From Desulfobacterales bacterium (GTDB taxonomy: Bacteria; Desulfobacterota; UBA8473), in assembly GCA_016209225.1 (NCBI GenBank), contig JACQWO010000058.1, positions 34,212-98,211 on the forward strand: a stretch of 64,000 bases of DNA, read 5' to 3'. Numbering within the stretch: position 1 is the stretch's first letter; every line of letters starts with the position of its first letter. This document shows, one piece after another, positions 44,046-52,516 of this stretch. Position numbers and translations under genes: made by a program. A model generated the notes under the pieces. The model did no database searches, was not told where the DNA came from, and saw only the letters and a list, made by a program, of their open reading frames with translations.

Positions 44046-44570
44046 TTACGAATGTATCCACTGCCGTATACGAGGCACGACTTTTGATAGCCAGTCGTTT
44101 GAACACCTCAGTCTTATAAACTGTTTAAAAAGATTGTCTGTCAATTGAAGAACCCTGTTATGCAGGTATATCTTCTCAATCACAGCCCCCTCCATGTCCT
44201 TTCGGGACTCTACGTGTCCTGATTGAGGTACCTTGAGACCTGATACGCTCAAACCCTCTCCTTTGACCGTAAAATTCGATTCAAAGTCATTGCCTTTATA
44301 GACAAGATTGATCTCTGTGACAACAGCTCCCTTCCTCAGGGCAATGACACCTTCTTCCAAGCCTGCATCATCCCCTTGTATAGTGATGCTTTCCAACACC
44401 TCTTTCCGTAAATTTTCAAGGACAATACGATTCCCAATCTCAAGGGACATGGGCTCCTGTACTATTTCATTTATTGTATTCTGTTCGTTTTCGATGAGAA
44501 ACCATAACCACGTCAGGAACTCATAACCCAAAAATTTGTAACGGTTGTAGGCTACAGAAATATCAAGCAT
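44046..44570 (-). CDS. Companion protein of the RdgC-like gene, unknown function
   Basis: 174 residues, soluble. The start MLDISVAYNRYKFLGYEFLT and the following WLWFLIENEQNTI recall the C-terminal part of RdgC-type proteins, in which an LG-EFLTWLWF segment is conserved. The rest is beta/helical with no catalytic motif. It starts three bases after the RdgC-like gene ends on the same strand. The two genes together may be a split RdgC, each half as a separate protein. It is convergent with qmoC, whose stop is three bases away. Confidence 0.65.
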   Translation of the reverse strand: MLDISVAYNRYKFLGYEFLTWLWFLIENEQNTINEIVQEPMSLEIGNRIVLENLRKEVLESITIQGDDAGLEEGVIALRKGAVVTEINLVYKGNDFESNFTVKGEGLSVSGLKVPQSGHVESRKDMEGAVIEKIYLHNRVLQLTDNLFKQFIRLRCSNDWLSKVVPRIRQWIHS

Positions 44571-44573
44571 TGT

Positions 44574-45188
44574 TTACCCCGTGAAGTTTGTAGGAGAAAG
44601 TTTTGCCAGATTATCGCGTTCTCCATCGGAAAGACCCATTGTAAGATCAGCTATTGTAAATGGGAATAGTCTGATAAGGGAGAGTTGGAAAGACTGTGAA
44701 AACAGTGTTTCCAACTCTTCATTGGCGGATTTCAGATTTGAAAAAAAACACAAAGAAGACGAATCATAGTCCCATATCAAATCATATAAATGGGGTGTGG
44801 ATGGAATACGCAGCATAAGGGTATCTGTGACATGGTCCTTAATCATCTTCTTTTCATCCCGTGTTAAAAATTGTCTTCCACTTTCAGCGAGCCGTTTAGC
44901 TGCCTCTATGGCATAATGTTTTCTGATTGTCTTTTGGGGTATTACCTTTTTGTCTATCCTTAGGGAAAAGACCATGTGAGTGCCGATTACAAAGGAAGAA
45001 CCCCTGAAATCAGGCATAAAAGGATTCTCAAAAGATGTCCATCCTACTTTCTTTTCTGAAATGTCTTCATCAACATCTTTGATGACATTTTCTTTGAGAC
45101 CCTTAGCGATTGTGTCAAGAATAGGATCTTCAAGCTTCCCTTCGATCTTGTAACGGGTTACAGATACAGTAGACGACAACAGACCCAT
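44574..45188 (-). CDS. RdgC-like protein (recombination-associated), N-terminal part
   Basis: 204 residues. The start MGLLSSTVSVTRYKIEGKL and the GSSFVIGTHMVFSLRIDKKVIP region, with later AAKRLAESGRQFLTRDEKK, fit the first part of RdgC, a ring-shaped DNA-binding protein that limits RecA loading. RdgC of Proteobacteria is about 300 residues; here the C-terminal part seems to be a separate downstream gene. AGGTGGAAAGAATAT precedes the ATG. Confidence 0.75.
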   Translation of the reverse strand: MGLLSSTVSVTRYKIEGKLEDPILDTIAKGLKENVIKDVDEDISEKKVGWTSFENPFMPDFRGSSFVIGTHMVFSLRIDKKVIPQKTIRKHYAIEAAKRLAESGRQFLTRDEKKMIKDHVTDTLMLRIPSTPHLYDLIWDYDSSSLCFFSNLKSANEELETLFSQSFQLSLIRLFPFTIADLTMGLSDGERDNLAKLSPTNFTG

Positions 45189-45270
45189 ATATTCTTTCCA
45201 CCTTTCAATGATTTAAGATATCAATACTTCTATCATGCTCTTTTTCTCTTTGCAAGATATAACTTATTTA

Positions 45271-45425
45271 GTTACTACTCAGGTTGTTTAGGCTGAAGGC
45301 TGAAGGTTGTTAGTCACTGCGCATTGACCTAATTAGATTGTTTAGGCTGTGGGCTGTAGTAGGCTAATAGTCTACAGGCTAATAGTCTATAGCCTAAACT
45401 TCAGCCTATCCACCTGAGCAATTAG
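45271..45425. repeat. Inverted-repeat element R6 of the dispersed family
   Basis: GTTACTACTCAGGTTGTTTA at 45271 pairs with ATCCACCTGAGCAATTAG at the other end; the centre has GTTAGTCACTGCGCATTGAC and CTAATAGTCTACAGGC. Nearly the same as R8 at 61157, and close to the reverse complement of R7 at 48974. It fills the divergent 341-base gap between the RdgC-like and rhomboid genes, which has no other feature. Confidence 0.85.
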
Positions 45426-45529
45426 TTTGGCTTGACGGATTCCCCCTTTCTTGTTATGTATATCTTACTACATAAATTCCCTCCTGTAAGAACAGGTATC
45501 AACAATCGGCTTTTGAAACAAGAGGTTAA

Positions 45530-46231
45530 ATGATCCCCTTAAAGGATGAAAATCCCTCCAGCACTGTCCCTTTTATCAATACCGCTCTTATCTTAGCCAA
45601 CATTTATGTCTTCATCTATCAAAACTTTTTTGTGCCGGGAGGGAGTAGCCCTCTCTTTTTTCGATTGGGCAGCATCCCTTATGAACTTACCCATTTTGTA
45701 GACATTCCTCCTCCATCCTTAGTCCCTGTGCCTTTGACTATTTTTACAGCAATGTTCATGCACGGTGGCTGGATTCACCTCATAAGCAATATGCTTTTCC
45801 TGTGGGTTTTTGGTAATAATGTTGAGGATGTGCTCGGTCATATTAAATATCTGTTTTTCTATATAGTATGCGGGATTCTTGCGTCTCTCTTTCACATATT
45901 CACCAATATCAATTCCCAGGTTCCAAGTATCGGTGCCAGTGGCGCTATAGCAGGGGTGATGGGGGCATATCTGTTTCTCTTTCCAAAGGCACGCATCAAA
46001 ACCCTTGTGATATTTATTATATTCATAAAAATCTTAAGGCTCCCCGCAATAATCATACTCGGCTACTGGATATTAATACAGATATTGAGCGGGTTTGCTG
46101 AATTTGGACTGCCTAAAGGTGCTGGTATAGCCTGGTTCGCTCATATAGGGGGTTTTTTCTCTGGATTTTTCCTCATCATGATAATGAAGAAACGAAGAAG
46201 AAACTATCGGAGAAAGAGGGTCAGGAAATAA
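45530..46231 (+). CDS. Rhomboid-family intramembrane serine protease
   Basis: 233 residues with six or seven membrane spans. The catalytic Ser is in GASGAIAGVMGAY (about residue 137) and the catalytic His in WFAHIGGFFSGF near 205; the HGGWIHLISNMLFLW loop is typical. It cleaves membrane-embedded segments of other proteins. It ends with a strongly basic tail (KKRRRNYRRKRVRK). Stand-alone gene, convergent with agmatinase. Confidence 0.92.
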   Translation: MIPLKDENPSSTVPFINTALILANIYVFIYQNFFVPGGSSPLFFRLGSIPYELTHFVDIPPPSLVPVPLTIFTAMFMHGGWIHLISNMLFLWVFGNNVEDVLGHIKYLFFYIVCGILASLFHIFTNINSQVPSIGASGAIAGVMGAYLFLFPKARIKTLVIFIIFIKILRLPAIIILGYWILIQILSGFAEFGLPKGAGIAWFAHIGGFFSGFFLIMIMKKRRRNYRRKRVRK

Positions 46232-46263
46232 TATTTAGGAAGGCAACCTATGAGGATGAAATC

Positions 46264-47178
46264 TTAATCTTTCCCCTTAAGGAAAAGAGAATAACCTATC
46301 ATCTTGTAGACGAGTTTAGCTGCAAGAAAATCAGGGGCAATTAGACCGGGAATGGGACAAAGCTCCATCACATCAAAACCTACAATATTCCTGTTTTCTG
46401 CTACTTTTCTTACAATATTCAATAATTCATGCCAATCCAACCCTCCAGGCTCAGGCGTGCCCACCGAGGGCATAATACCTGGATTTAAAACATCGAGGTC
46501 CAGGGTTATGTAAACGTGCTGAGAAAGATGGGATATCATCTCCTCTATCCACCCTTCTCCCTTCACAACATCCTTCTCAAAGAATACGGGAAGCCTTCTC
46601 GTTTGAATAAACCCCATCTCTTCTTTGGAAAGGCTTCTAATGCCTACCTGCACGGTAGATGCATAGTCTAAGACCCTTCTCATAACAGTAGCGTGATTGT
46701 ATTTAGTATCACAGTAGGTATCCCTCATATCAGCATGGGCATCTATCTGGAGAACGCTGAGGTCTTTATACTCTTCTGAAAAAGCCTTTACGGCTCCAAC
46801 ACTAAGGGAATGCTCCCCTCCCAGCATTATAAGTAACTTCTCTTTCTTGTTAAAGAGGGAAACAATATCATAGACTCTTTTAAACATCCCTTCCGGCCCA
46901 GACATGTCAGGCTCCAGCTCTTTTAGGGTATGTATGCCAACTCTGTAAGGCTCTAAAGCAAGTTCCTGATCATAGAGTTCTATTTGTGCTGAGGCATTAA
47001 TAATAGCCCTTGGGCCTTCCCTTGTTCCTACCCTATAAGAGACTGTTTGATCATATGGGACAGGAAGAATAACCACCCTTGAAGTATCCAGTTCACTATA
47101 CTCCCTTGGTAGTCCTCCAAAGTTGTTTGGCAAGAATAAGCTGCTGTCTAATAATCTCTTTTCTTCAGAAGAAAACAA
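46264..47178 (-). CDS. speB: Agmatinase (ureohydrolase family)
   Basis: 304 residues. Manganese-binding motifs: GGEHSLSVG, QIDAHADMRDTY and TLDLDVLNPGIMPSVGTPEPGG. It hydrolyses agmatine to putrescine and urea. Together with the deoxyhypusine-synthase-like gene and speD upstream on the same strand it forms a polyamine cluster. Other ureohydrolases (such as guanidinobutyrase) cannot be excluded from sequence. Confidence 0.88.
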   Translation of the reverse strand: MFSSEEKRLLDSSLFLPNNFGGLPREYSELDTSRVVILPVPYDQTVSYRVGTREGPRAIINASAQIELYDQELALEPYRVGIHTLKELEPDMSGPEGMFKRVYDIVSLFNKKEKLLIMLGGEHSLSVGAVKAFSEEYKDLSVLQIDAHADMRDTYCDTKYNHATVMRRVLDYASTVQVGIRSLSKEEMGFIQTRRLPVFFEKDVVKGEGWIEEMISHLSQHVYITLDLDVLNPGIMPSVGTPEPGGLDWHELLNIVRKVAENRNIVGFDVMELCPIPGLIAPDFLAAKLVYKMIGYSLFLKGKD

Positions 47179-47247
47179 ATCCAGTTACAACACCTCCAAT
47201 TTTCTTCCCATTTTAAACCTTGGGATATTTCTCTTTTTCAACCTACC

Positions 47248-47358
47248 ACAGTTTCTCCACGTAAACCTTTAATCATCTTATGCCACTCAATCGCTGTCCT
47301 CACAACCGTGCTGGCTTCTTGATGTCGTAAATGGTTAGTCTTATAATGCTCAATCCCT
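47248..47358 (-). pseudogene. Possible gene remnant between DHS-like gene and agmatinase
   Basis: In the 197-base gap, a minus-strand frame of about 37 codons reads protein-like, ending RTAIEWHKMIKGLRGETVVG before a stop. An in-frame stop stands just upstream and no start codon is seen. It may be the end of a lost gene; the parent is not recognised. Confidence 0.25.
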
Positions 47359-47375
47359 TTCTGTTATTAGGATGA

Positions 47376-48437
47376 CTACCTGTGTGCCCGCCGCGAATCG
47401 TGCCATTCATCAAGTCGAGCAGAATATTGTCTTTCTGTTCTCGCTTTCCACGCGTCGTCGTGATACGCAACACTAACGATCAGAGGAAAAGCTAATGTGG
47501 CCTCCGAGTAGACCATCTGTTCAAATGTCGTGTCTACTTTCCCCCAGGAGCAGGCTTCCTTGAGAGTTGAGCCGGAAAGCCCACCGTCTCTCTCGTCGGC
47601 TACAGTTATTTGGACTGCATACTTGTGCATTGGAGTTTTGAACCCTAGCACTTCCCCAGCTACGACGGTATCTTGGATGAAGTTTTTAGGCACGCCCCCT
47701 CCTACGATAAAAATGCCCGTGGAATGGGCATCCAGTTTTATCTTTGTGAGCTCTAAGAAATCCCTAACCGAGTCAATATGCACAGCATTGCCCGGCGAGT
47801 TCCACTGGTGAAGCATTAAACCAAACCCGGCCGAGCTATCAGAGAAGGCCGGACAAAAGATAGGAACCCGCTTACGGTAGCAGGTGTGGACTATAGAATT
47901 CCGATCTTTTCCATTCTGTTCAATCCATCGACCCATTTCGTCGATGAACTCACGTGAACTAAGCGTTCTTGGGGCAAGGGACTCGGCTATCTCTGTGATT
48001 GTTCTGTCACAGACCTTGAGTTCCTCTTCATTAATAAATGTATCGTAGATCCGATCAATACCTAACTGTCTCAGGTGATTGTCGTCTACGTGCTTACTGC
48101 CAATATAATGTTTGAATCCAAGAGCCTCAAAAAAGTCCTGGTCGACTATGTTTGCACCGGTGGCCACGATAGCATCAACCATGTTATACTCTACCATGTC
48201 GATGATGACCTGCTTCAAACCTGCACTGATTAAACTACCTGCTAGCCCTAAGAGTATGGTGCAGTCTTTGTCCCTTAGCATGCTCTCGAAGTGCTCGGTC
48301 GCCCGAAAGATATCTCTACTTGTGAATGCCATATGTCCCATTGCTTTCACAAGACCACGCATATCCAGGTTCTTGATGTCAATGTGCCTGATCGTTTCCT
48401 TCAAGAGCTGATTATTTGTGTTTTTGTTCATAAGCAT
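47376..48437 (-). CDS. Deoxyhypusine synthase-like protein (bacterial; possible homospermidine synthase)
   Basis: 353 residues. The family motifs are GLAGSLISAGL, IVATGANIVDQDFFEALG, CPAFSDSSAGFGL and the active-site region DGGLSGSTLKEACSWGKVD, in which the Lys of SWGK corresponds to the catalytic lysine of deoxyhypusine synthase. Bacteria have no eIF5A; bacterial members are thought to transfer the aminobutyl group to putrescine, giving sym-homospermidine (known from the family literature). The neighbouring agmatinase would supply putrescine. Substrate assignment is inference. Confidence 0.85.
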   Translation of the reverse strand: MLMNKNTNNQLLKETIRHIDIKNLDMRGLVKAMGHMAFTSRDIFRATEHFESMLRDKDCTILLGLAGSLISAGLKQVIIDMVEYNMVDAIVATGANIVDQDFFEALGFKHYIGSKHVDDNHLRQLGIDRIYDTFINEEELKVCDRTITEIAESLAPRTLSSREFIDEMGRWIEQNGKDRNSIVHTCYRKRVPIFCPAFSDSSAGFGLMLHQWNSPGNAVHIDSVRDFLELTKIKLDAHSTGIFIVGGGVPKNFIQDTVVAGEVLGFKTPMHKYAVQITVADERDGGLSGSTLKEACSWGKVDTTFEQMVYSEATLAFPLIVSVAYHDDAWKARTERQYSARLDEWHDSRRAHR

Positions 48438-48455
48438 CCTTCATCGGCATCCTCT

Positions 48456-48881
48456 CTATCCAACCATGTTTAATCGTTCTTCATATACTATATCAGTAGC
48501 CAAACGGATATCTCTTGGAAATTCTAAGCCTCTATTCAATAGTTTGACCTCGGTTTTTGTTAGGCAAAACATATCTTTTATTAAATGAATGGCATTGTCT
48601 GAATCAAATGTTTTGCAAGAAAAAATGTCTAGGCTTAGATACTGTTTCAAAGGAAAGGTATGGATGCTTATATGGCTTTCAGCTATAAGGACAACCCCTG
48701 ATAACCCCCAATCTTCGGGTTTCTTTCCAAGGTATTTAAACACATACGGCGGCATAATTTTTGTCATTTCCATCTTCTCAGGATAAGTATCCAGAAAATT
48801 ATAGATCAATTCTATATTTTCCATTTTTTTACTGTTACCACCATACCCGTCTAATATTAGATGTTGTCCAAAATAATCCAT
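48456..48881 (-). CDS. speD: S-adenosylmethionine decarboxylase proenzyme
   Basis: 141 residues from the ATG at 48881 (AAAGGAGG upstream). The self-cleavage site is in LIAESHISIHTFP: the Glu-Ser bond is cut and the Ser becomes the pyruvoyl group. DYFGQHLILDGYGG is the typical start. It makes decarboxylated SAM for aminopropyl transfer to polyamines. No spermidine synthase (speE) is in the window. Confidence 0.92.
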   Translation of the reverse strand: MDYFGQHLILDGYGGNSKKMENIELIYNFLDTYPEKMEMTKIMPPYVFKYLGKKPEDWGLSGVVLIAESHISIHTFPLKQYLSLDIFSCKTFDSDNAIHLIKDMFCLTKTEVKLLNRGLEFPRDIRLATDIVYEERLNMVG

Positions 48882-48973
48882 ATTCCCAAATACCTCCTTT
48901 ACCTTTAATATCAATGATCATCCATAGGATAGAAAATGAAGGGGCTATAGTCTTCATTCAAACCCTAAGATGT

Positions 48974-49116
48974 GTTACTGTTCAGGTGGATAGGCTGAAG
49001 TTTAGGCTATAGACTATTAGCCTGTAGACTTATTAGCCTACTACAGCCTTCAGCCTACAGTCTAAACAACCTAATTAGGTCAATGCGTGACTAACAGCCT
49101 TCAGCCTAAATAACCT
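48974..49116. repeat. Inverted-repeat element R7 of the dispersed family
   Basis: GTTACTGTTCAGGTGGATAG at 48974; the right part CTAATTAGGTCAATGCGTGA is the reverse complement of the centre of R6 and R8, so this copy is inverted. It occupies the middle of the 592-base gap between speD and asd. The rest of the gap (49117-49298) has no gene; the part from 49299 on is described separately. Confidence 0.8.
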
Positions 49117-49298
49117 CCTTTATAGATTGAATCGTAAAGGTCAAGATTCTTGTTACAGGAAACTACAATTTGCGAAAACTGCAATAGCCTTATTGTTAAA
49201 GAAAAATTGGGGACCTAAAGAGCCAGCATTCTTAATTTTCTGACTCTGGGGGAAGCGTGGCGGGATATAATTGGAGGTATTTTTTTCTCTGTTTAGTG

Positions 49299-49370
49299 CT
49301 ACCCCCAATCCACCACCCTTCCGATGCTTAGCCTCTTATTATCTGCATCACCTTCATCCGCCGTATCCAT
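49299..49370 (-). CDS. Possible 23-residue small peptide downstream of asd
   Basis: ATG at 49370 with a purine-rich GAGGTAGGGGG before it, reading MDTADEGDADNKRLSIGRVV then three more residues and a stop. A well-spaced promoter lies directly upstream (49428-49456). It is very acidic at the start. It may be a true small ORF, a leader peptide, or the beginning of a decayed gene; nothing in it is recognised. Confidence 0.3.
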   Translation of the reverse strand: MDTADEGDADNKRLSIGRVVDWG

Positions 49371-49427
49371 AAAACCCCCTACCTCATTTAAAACATTCTT
49401 TTCGATTAAAAATACCAAAGTTAAGAT

Positions 49428-49456
49428 TAAATACATTAACTGACAGGAAATGTCAA
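49428..49456 (-). promoter_or_regulatory. Sigma-70-type promoter on the minus strand after asd
   Basis: On the minus strand TTGACA (49451-49456) and TATTTA (49428-49433) are 17 bases apart. It points away from asd, into the speD-side gap, and directs transcription over the 23-codon frame. Both boxes agree well with consensus. Confidence 0.55.
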
Positions 49457-49473
49457 GATTTTTTTGACATATC

Positions 49474-50496
49474 TTAAACATACTCTTTTACAAGGATTTC
49501 AGCAATCTGAATGGCATTGAGGGCAGCACCTTTGCGAAGGTTGTCCGCTACAATCCACATATTGATCCCCTTCTCAATGGATTCATCCTCCCGGATTCTT
49601 CCGACAAAGGTATCATCCTTTCCAACGGCATCAATAGCCAGAGGGTATCTTGCAGATGCAGGATCATCAACAACAGTTACCCCTGGTGCTTGTGAAAGCA
49701 GCCCCCTCACCTCATCTGCAGTAATCTTCTTCTCGGTCTCTATGTTGACGGATTCTGAGTGACCATAAAACACCGGTACTCTCACCGTGGTGGCGGTTAT
49801 CCTGATTGAGTCGTCCTCCAGTATCTTCCTGGTCTCATTTACCATCTTCATCTCTTCTTTAGTATAAGCATTTTCAAGAAAAACATCTATATGGGGCAAA
49901 CAGTTAAAGGCTATTTGGTGGGGATAAACGTTACATTCAACATCCTGAAAGCTTAGTATACCCCTGGTCTGATCCTGAAGTTCATCTATAGCCTTTTTCC
50001 CGGTTCCAGATACTGCCTGATAAGTTGATACTACAATCCTTTTGATCCCTGCCACATCATGGATTGGTTTTAGTGCTACCACCATCTGAATTGTAGAACA
50101 GTTGGGGTTAGCAATAATCCCTTTATTCTTATATTGGGCAATGGCATAGGGGTTTACCTCCGGAACCACCAGGGGAACCTGGCTGTCCATCCTGAAGGCA
50201 CTGGTATTATCAACCACTATACAGCCTGCACTGGCAGCGACAGGGGCAAATCTCTCACTGACAGTCCCCCCTGCAGAGAACAACCCGATATCAATCCCTT
50301 TAAAAGAATCCTCATCGAGTATCTCAACCTTTATATCTTTGTTATAAAATTCAACAGAAGAACCAGCCGATCTACTGGAAGCCAGCAATTTTATCTTCCC
50401 AACAGGAAATTTCCGTTCTTCCAGTATCTTTATCATCTCATTGCCAACAACTCCTGTGGCCCCAATAACTGCAACGCTGTATTTTTCTTTCTTCAT
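49474..50496 (-). CDS. asd: Aspartate-semialdehyde dehydrogenase
   Basis: 340 residues. NADP-binding start SVAVIGATGVVGNEM, active-site Cys in IANPNCSTIQM (about residue 131), and the substrate Arg/His regions. It reduces aspartyl phosphate to the semialdehyde for lysine, threonine and methionine. It is 13 bases after leuB, the common leuB-asd order of Deltaproteobacteria. Confidence 0.96.
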   Translation of the reverse strand: MKKEKYSVAVIGATGVVGNEMIKILEERKFPVGKIKLLASSRSAGSSVEFYNKDIKVEILDEDSFKGIDIGLFSAGGTVSERFAPVAASAGCIVVDNTSAFRMDSQVPLVVPEVNPYAIAQYKNKGIIANPNCSTIQMVVALKPIHDVAGIKRIVVSTYQAVSGTGKKAIDELQDQTRGILSFQDVECNVYPHQIAFNCLPHIDVFLENAYTKEEMKMVNETRKILEDDSIRITATTVRVPVFYGHSESVNIETEKKITADEVRGLLSQAPGVTVVDDPASARYPLAIDAVGKDDTFVGRIREDESIEKGINMWIVADNLRKGAALNAIQIAEILVKEYV

Positions 50497-50509
50497 AAAA
50501 CCTGTCCCC

Positions 50510-51580
50510 TTATAACTCTTCTATGTATTTTACTACTAAATCACCGACTTCTTTGGTGCCATATCCCATCTCACCCGCTGAAAGACTTTTAATATCTCTG
50601 GTTAGCACCTTGATGATCGCCTTCTCTATAAGCTTTGCTGAATTTTCTTCTCCCAGATGCTCTAACATCATCTGACATGCCGAAATTGCGGCTAAGGGAT
50701 TTATCACATTTTTCCCCTTGTATTTTGGGGCTGACCCTCCGATGGGTTCAAACATAGAGGTTCCCTGGGGGTTAATATTTCCACCGGCAGCTATCCCCAT
50801 TCCTCCCTGAATTATAGCCCCGATGTCGGTGATTATGTCTCCGAACATGTTATCTGTGACGATTACGTCAAACCATTCAGGATTTTTTATCAACCACATG
50901 GATATTGCATCCACATGGGCATAATCTGTGGTAATATCGGGGTAGTCCATGGAGATTTCTTTAAAGGCTCTATCCCAAAGATCGAAAGCATAAGTCAAAA
51001 CATTTGTCTTGCCGCACAGGGTAAGCTTCTTAGCCTTGTTTCTCTTCCGACATAAATCGAAGGCATACCTTATGCATCTCTCAACACCTTTTCGGGTGTT
51101 TATGGATTCCTGTATTGCCACCTCGTCAGGGGTTCCTTTCTTCAAAAACCCTCCGGAACCGACATAAAAACCCTCTGTATTTTCCCGGACCACCACTAAA
51201 TCAATATCCTCTGGCCCTTTGTTTTTGAGGGGGGTCTCTACACCAGGGTATAATTTTACCGGCCTGAGGTTTACATACTGGTCAAGCAAAAATCTGAGTT
51301 TTAGAAGTATTCCTCTCTCCAGGATTCCGGGTTTTACATCAGGATGGCCTATCGCACCCAGGTATATTGCGTCCATCTTCCGGAGTTCTTCAACTACTGA
51401 ATCAGGAAGGGTTTCACCGGTACGAAGATACCTCTCTCCTCCCAAGTCATACTCTATCAGGTCATACTTGAATCCGTTTATCTCCGAAGCAGCCTTCATG
51501 ATCTTAAGCCCTTCAGCAATGACCTCAGGGCCTGTACCATCACCAGGTATAACCGCTATACTGTATGTATTCTTGTTCAT
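50510..51580 (-). CDS. leuB: 3-Isopropylmalate dehydrogenase
   Basis: 356 residues. [16 protein letters not shown] start, the [13 protein letters not shown] substrate loop (about residue 130), the [26 protein letters not shown] metal-binding region (in part) and [20 protein letters not shown]. It oxidises and decarboxylates 3-isopropylmalate in leucine synthesis. The loop is somewhat more like the isocitrate/tartrate-type members, but the operon points to LeuB. Confidence 0.92.
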   Translation of the reverse strand: MNKNTYSIAVIPGDGTGPEVIAEGLKIMKAASEINGFKYDLIEYDLGGERYLRTGETLPDSVVEELRKMDAIYLGAIGHPDVKPGILERGILLKLRFLLDQYVNLRPVKLYPGVETPLKNKGPEDIDLVVVRENTEGFYVGSGGFLKKGTPDEVAIQESINTRKGVERCIRYAFDLCRKRNKAKKLTLCGKTNVLTYAFDLWDRAFKEISMDYPDITTDYAHVDAISMWLIKNPEWFDVIVTDNMFGDIITDIGAIIQGGMGIAAGGNINPQGTSMFEPIGGSAPKYKGKNVINPLAAISACQMMLEHLGEENSAKLIEKAIIKVLTRDIKSLSAGEMGYGTKEVGDLVVKYIEEL

Positions 51581-51614
51581 GTGAAATTTAGCTCCAATTC
51601 GCTCAAAAGTATCG

Positions 51615-51663
51615 TTGGGGTTAAAAGAAGTGCGATAGCATTTGAATAAAATCTTTTAGCCTA
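51615..51663. repeat. Palindromic repeat on the left of the BrnTA pair
   Basis: Stem GGTTAAAAGA / TCTTTTAGCC (one mismatch), with the core AAAAGAAGTGCGA at 51623-51635. A related element lies on the other side of the toxin-antitoxin genes (52337-52410), in the same orientation. No coding. Confidence 0.6.
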
Positions 51664-51713
51664 TTCTTATGTGAAGTTGCGCCCCTGTTTTTCAAAGACA
51701 TGGATGGCGTCTT

Positions 51714-51980
51714 TTAAGATACTATTTGTCCTTGCAGTTTTTCCTGAACCCAAAGATTAATGAGAGTGTCAGCACTAACACCACGTTTTTGAGCAATAGT
51801 CTGAATTTTTTCAGAAAGCATTTTGTCAACAGCATAATAAATAACTTCAGACTCAATATCCGCCTCAAATGATAGTTCTTTGGTTTTATCCCAAAAGTCA
51901 GCTAAATCATGAGTATCCCAAAACTCGCCAATCTCTTTGTAGTTCGTTGCCTGTGATACAGAACTTTTATGTTTTCTCAT
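51714..51980 (-). CDS. brnA: Antitoxin of the BrnA/CopG type
   Basis: 88 residues. The N-terminal ATNYKEIGEFWDTHDLADFWDKT is typical of BrnA-like and CopG-like antitoxins; a short C-terminal DNA-binding part follows (EKIQTIAQKRGVSADTLINLWV). It would neutralise BrnT and repress the operon. It overlaps brnT by 14 bases, toxin gene first, the usual BrnTA order. Confidence 0.8.
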   Translation of the reverse strand: MRKHKSSVSQATNYKEIGEFWDTHDLADFWDKTKELSFEADIESEVIYYAVDKMLSEKIQTIAQKRGVSADTLINLWVQEKLQGQIVS

Positions 51981-52251
51981 ATAGCCTCCTCTCAGCCTTA
52001 GTCATATCACGTGCCGATAAAATCAAGGCACGTTTATCGGTTTTATGCACAAAGAAAACAATGAGATACCGACCGCCATAGGTTTTGCCCATTGCTACAT
52101 ATACATTTTCACCTGAGCGGTGGCCTTTTTCCACGAACCGAAATCGAGGTTTATTCGTCAAGGCTTCTCTGACTTCAGATTGTTGGACATTATGCTTTCT
52201 TGCGAGTTTTTCTAGAATCTCATCAAGCCAAATAATGCCTTCGATTTTCAA
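51967..52251 (-). CDS. brnT: BrnT-family toxin (ribonuclease)
   Basis: 94 residues, RelE-like fold. The pattern is IIWLDEILEKLARKHNV, GHRSGENVYVAMGKTYGGRYL and the final LILSARDMTKAERRLYEK. BrnT toxins cut mRNA and stop growth. Located between a cupin gene and leuB inside the leucine operon and flanked by palindromic repeats, which suggests arrival as a cassette. Confidence 0.8.
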   Translation of the reverse strand: MKIEGIIWLDEILEKLARKHNVQQSEVREALTNKPRFRFVEKGHRSGENVYVAMGKTYGGRYLIVFFVHKTDKRALILSARDMTKAERRLYEKT

Positions 52252-52336
52252 GTCATCTTCTCCAACATCTTTAGCATATTATATATTATAGTCCCTTATT
52301 TTCATAGAGTGTTTTTCTCTAAAGAAGGCGCAATTT

Positions 52337-52410
52337 TGCATAACGTTCAAGGCCAAAAGAAGTGCGAAGCATTTCAATAATGTCTTTTGCTTTTGGCCTG
52401 CTGTTATCTA
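52337..52410. repeat. attC-like palindromic repeat on the right of the BrnTA pair
   Basis: GGCCAAAAG (52351-52359) pairs with CTTTTGGCC (52390-52398); outer arms are GCATAAC and GTTATC. Read on the minus strand it ends GGCCTTGAACGTTATGC, similar to the 3' end of integron attC sites, and it shares AAAAGAAGTGCGA with the element at 51615. It is followed by about 100 bases without a gene before the cupin gene. Confidence 0.5.
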
Positions 52411-52516
52411 CCGGTACGGGCAAATCGCTTGTACTTGTAAAAATGAATGTTGAAGGTTTGACCCTCATCCCTCTCCAAACAGGCTGTTACGCGAAGTTAT
52501 TACCCTTACTTTCATA

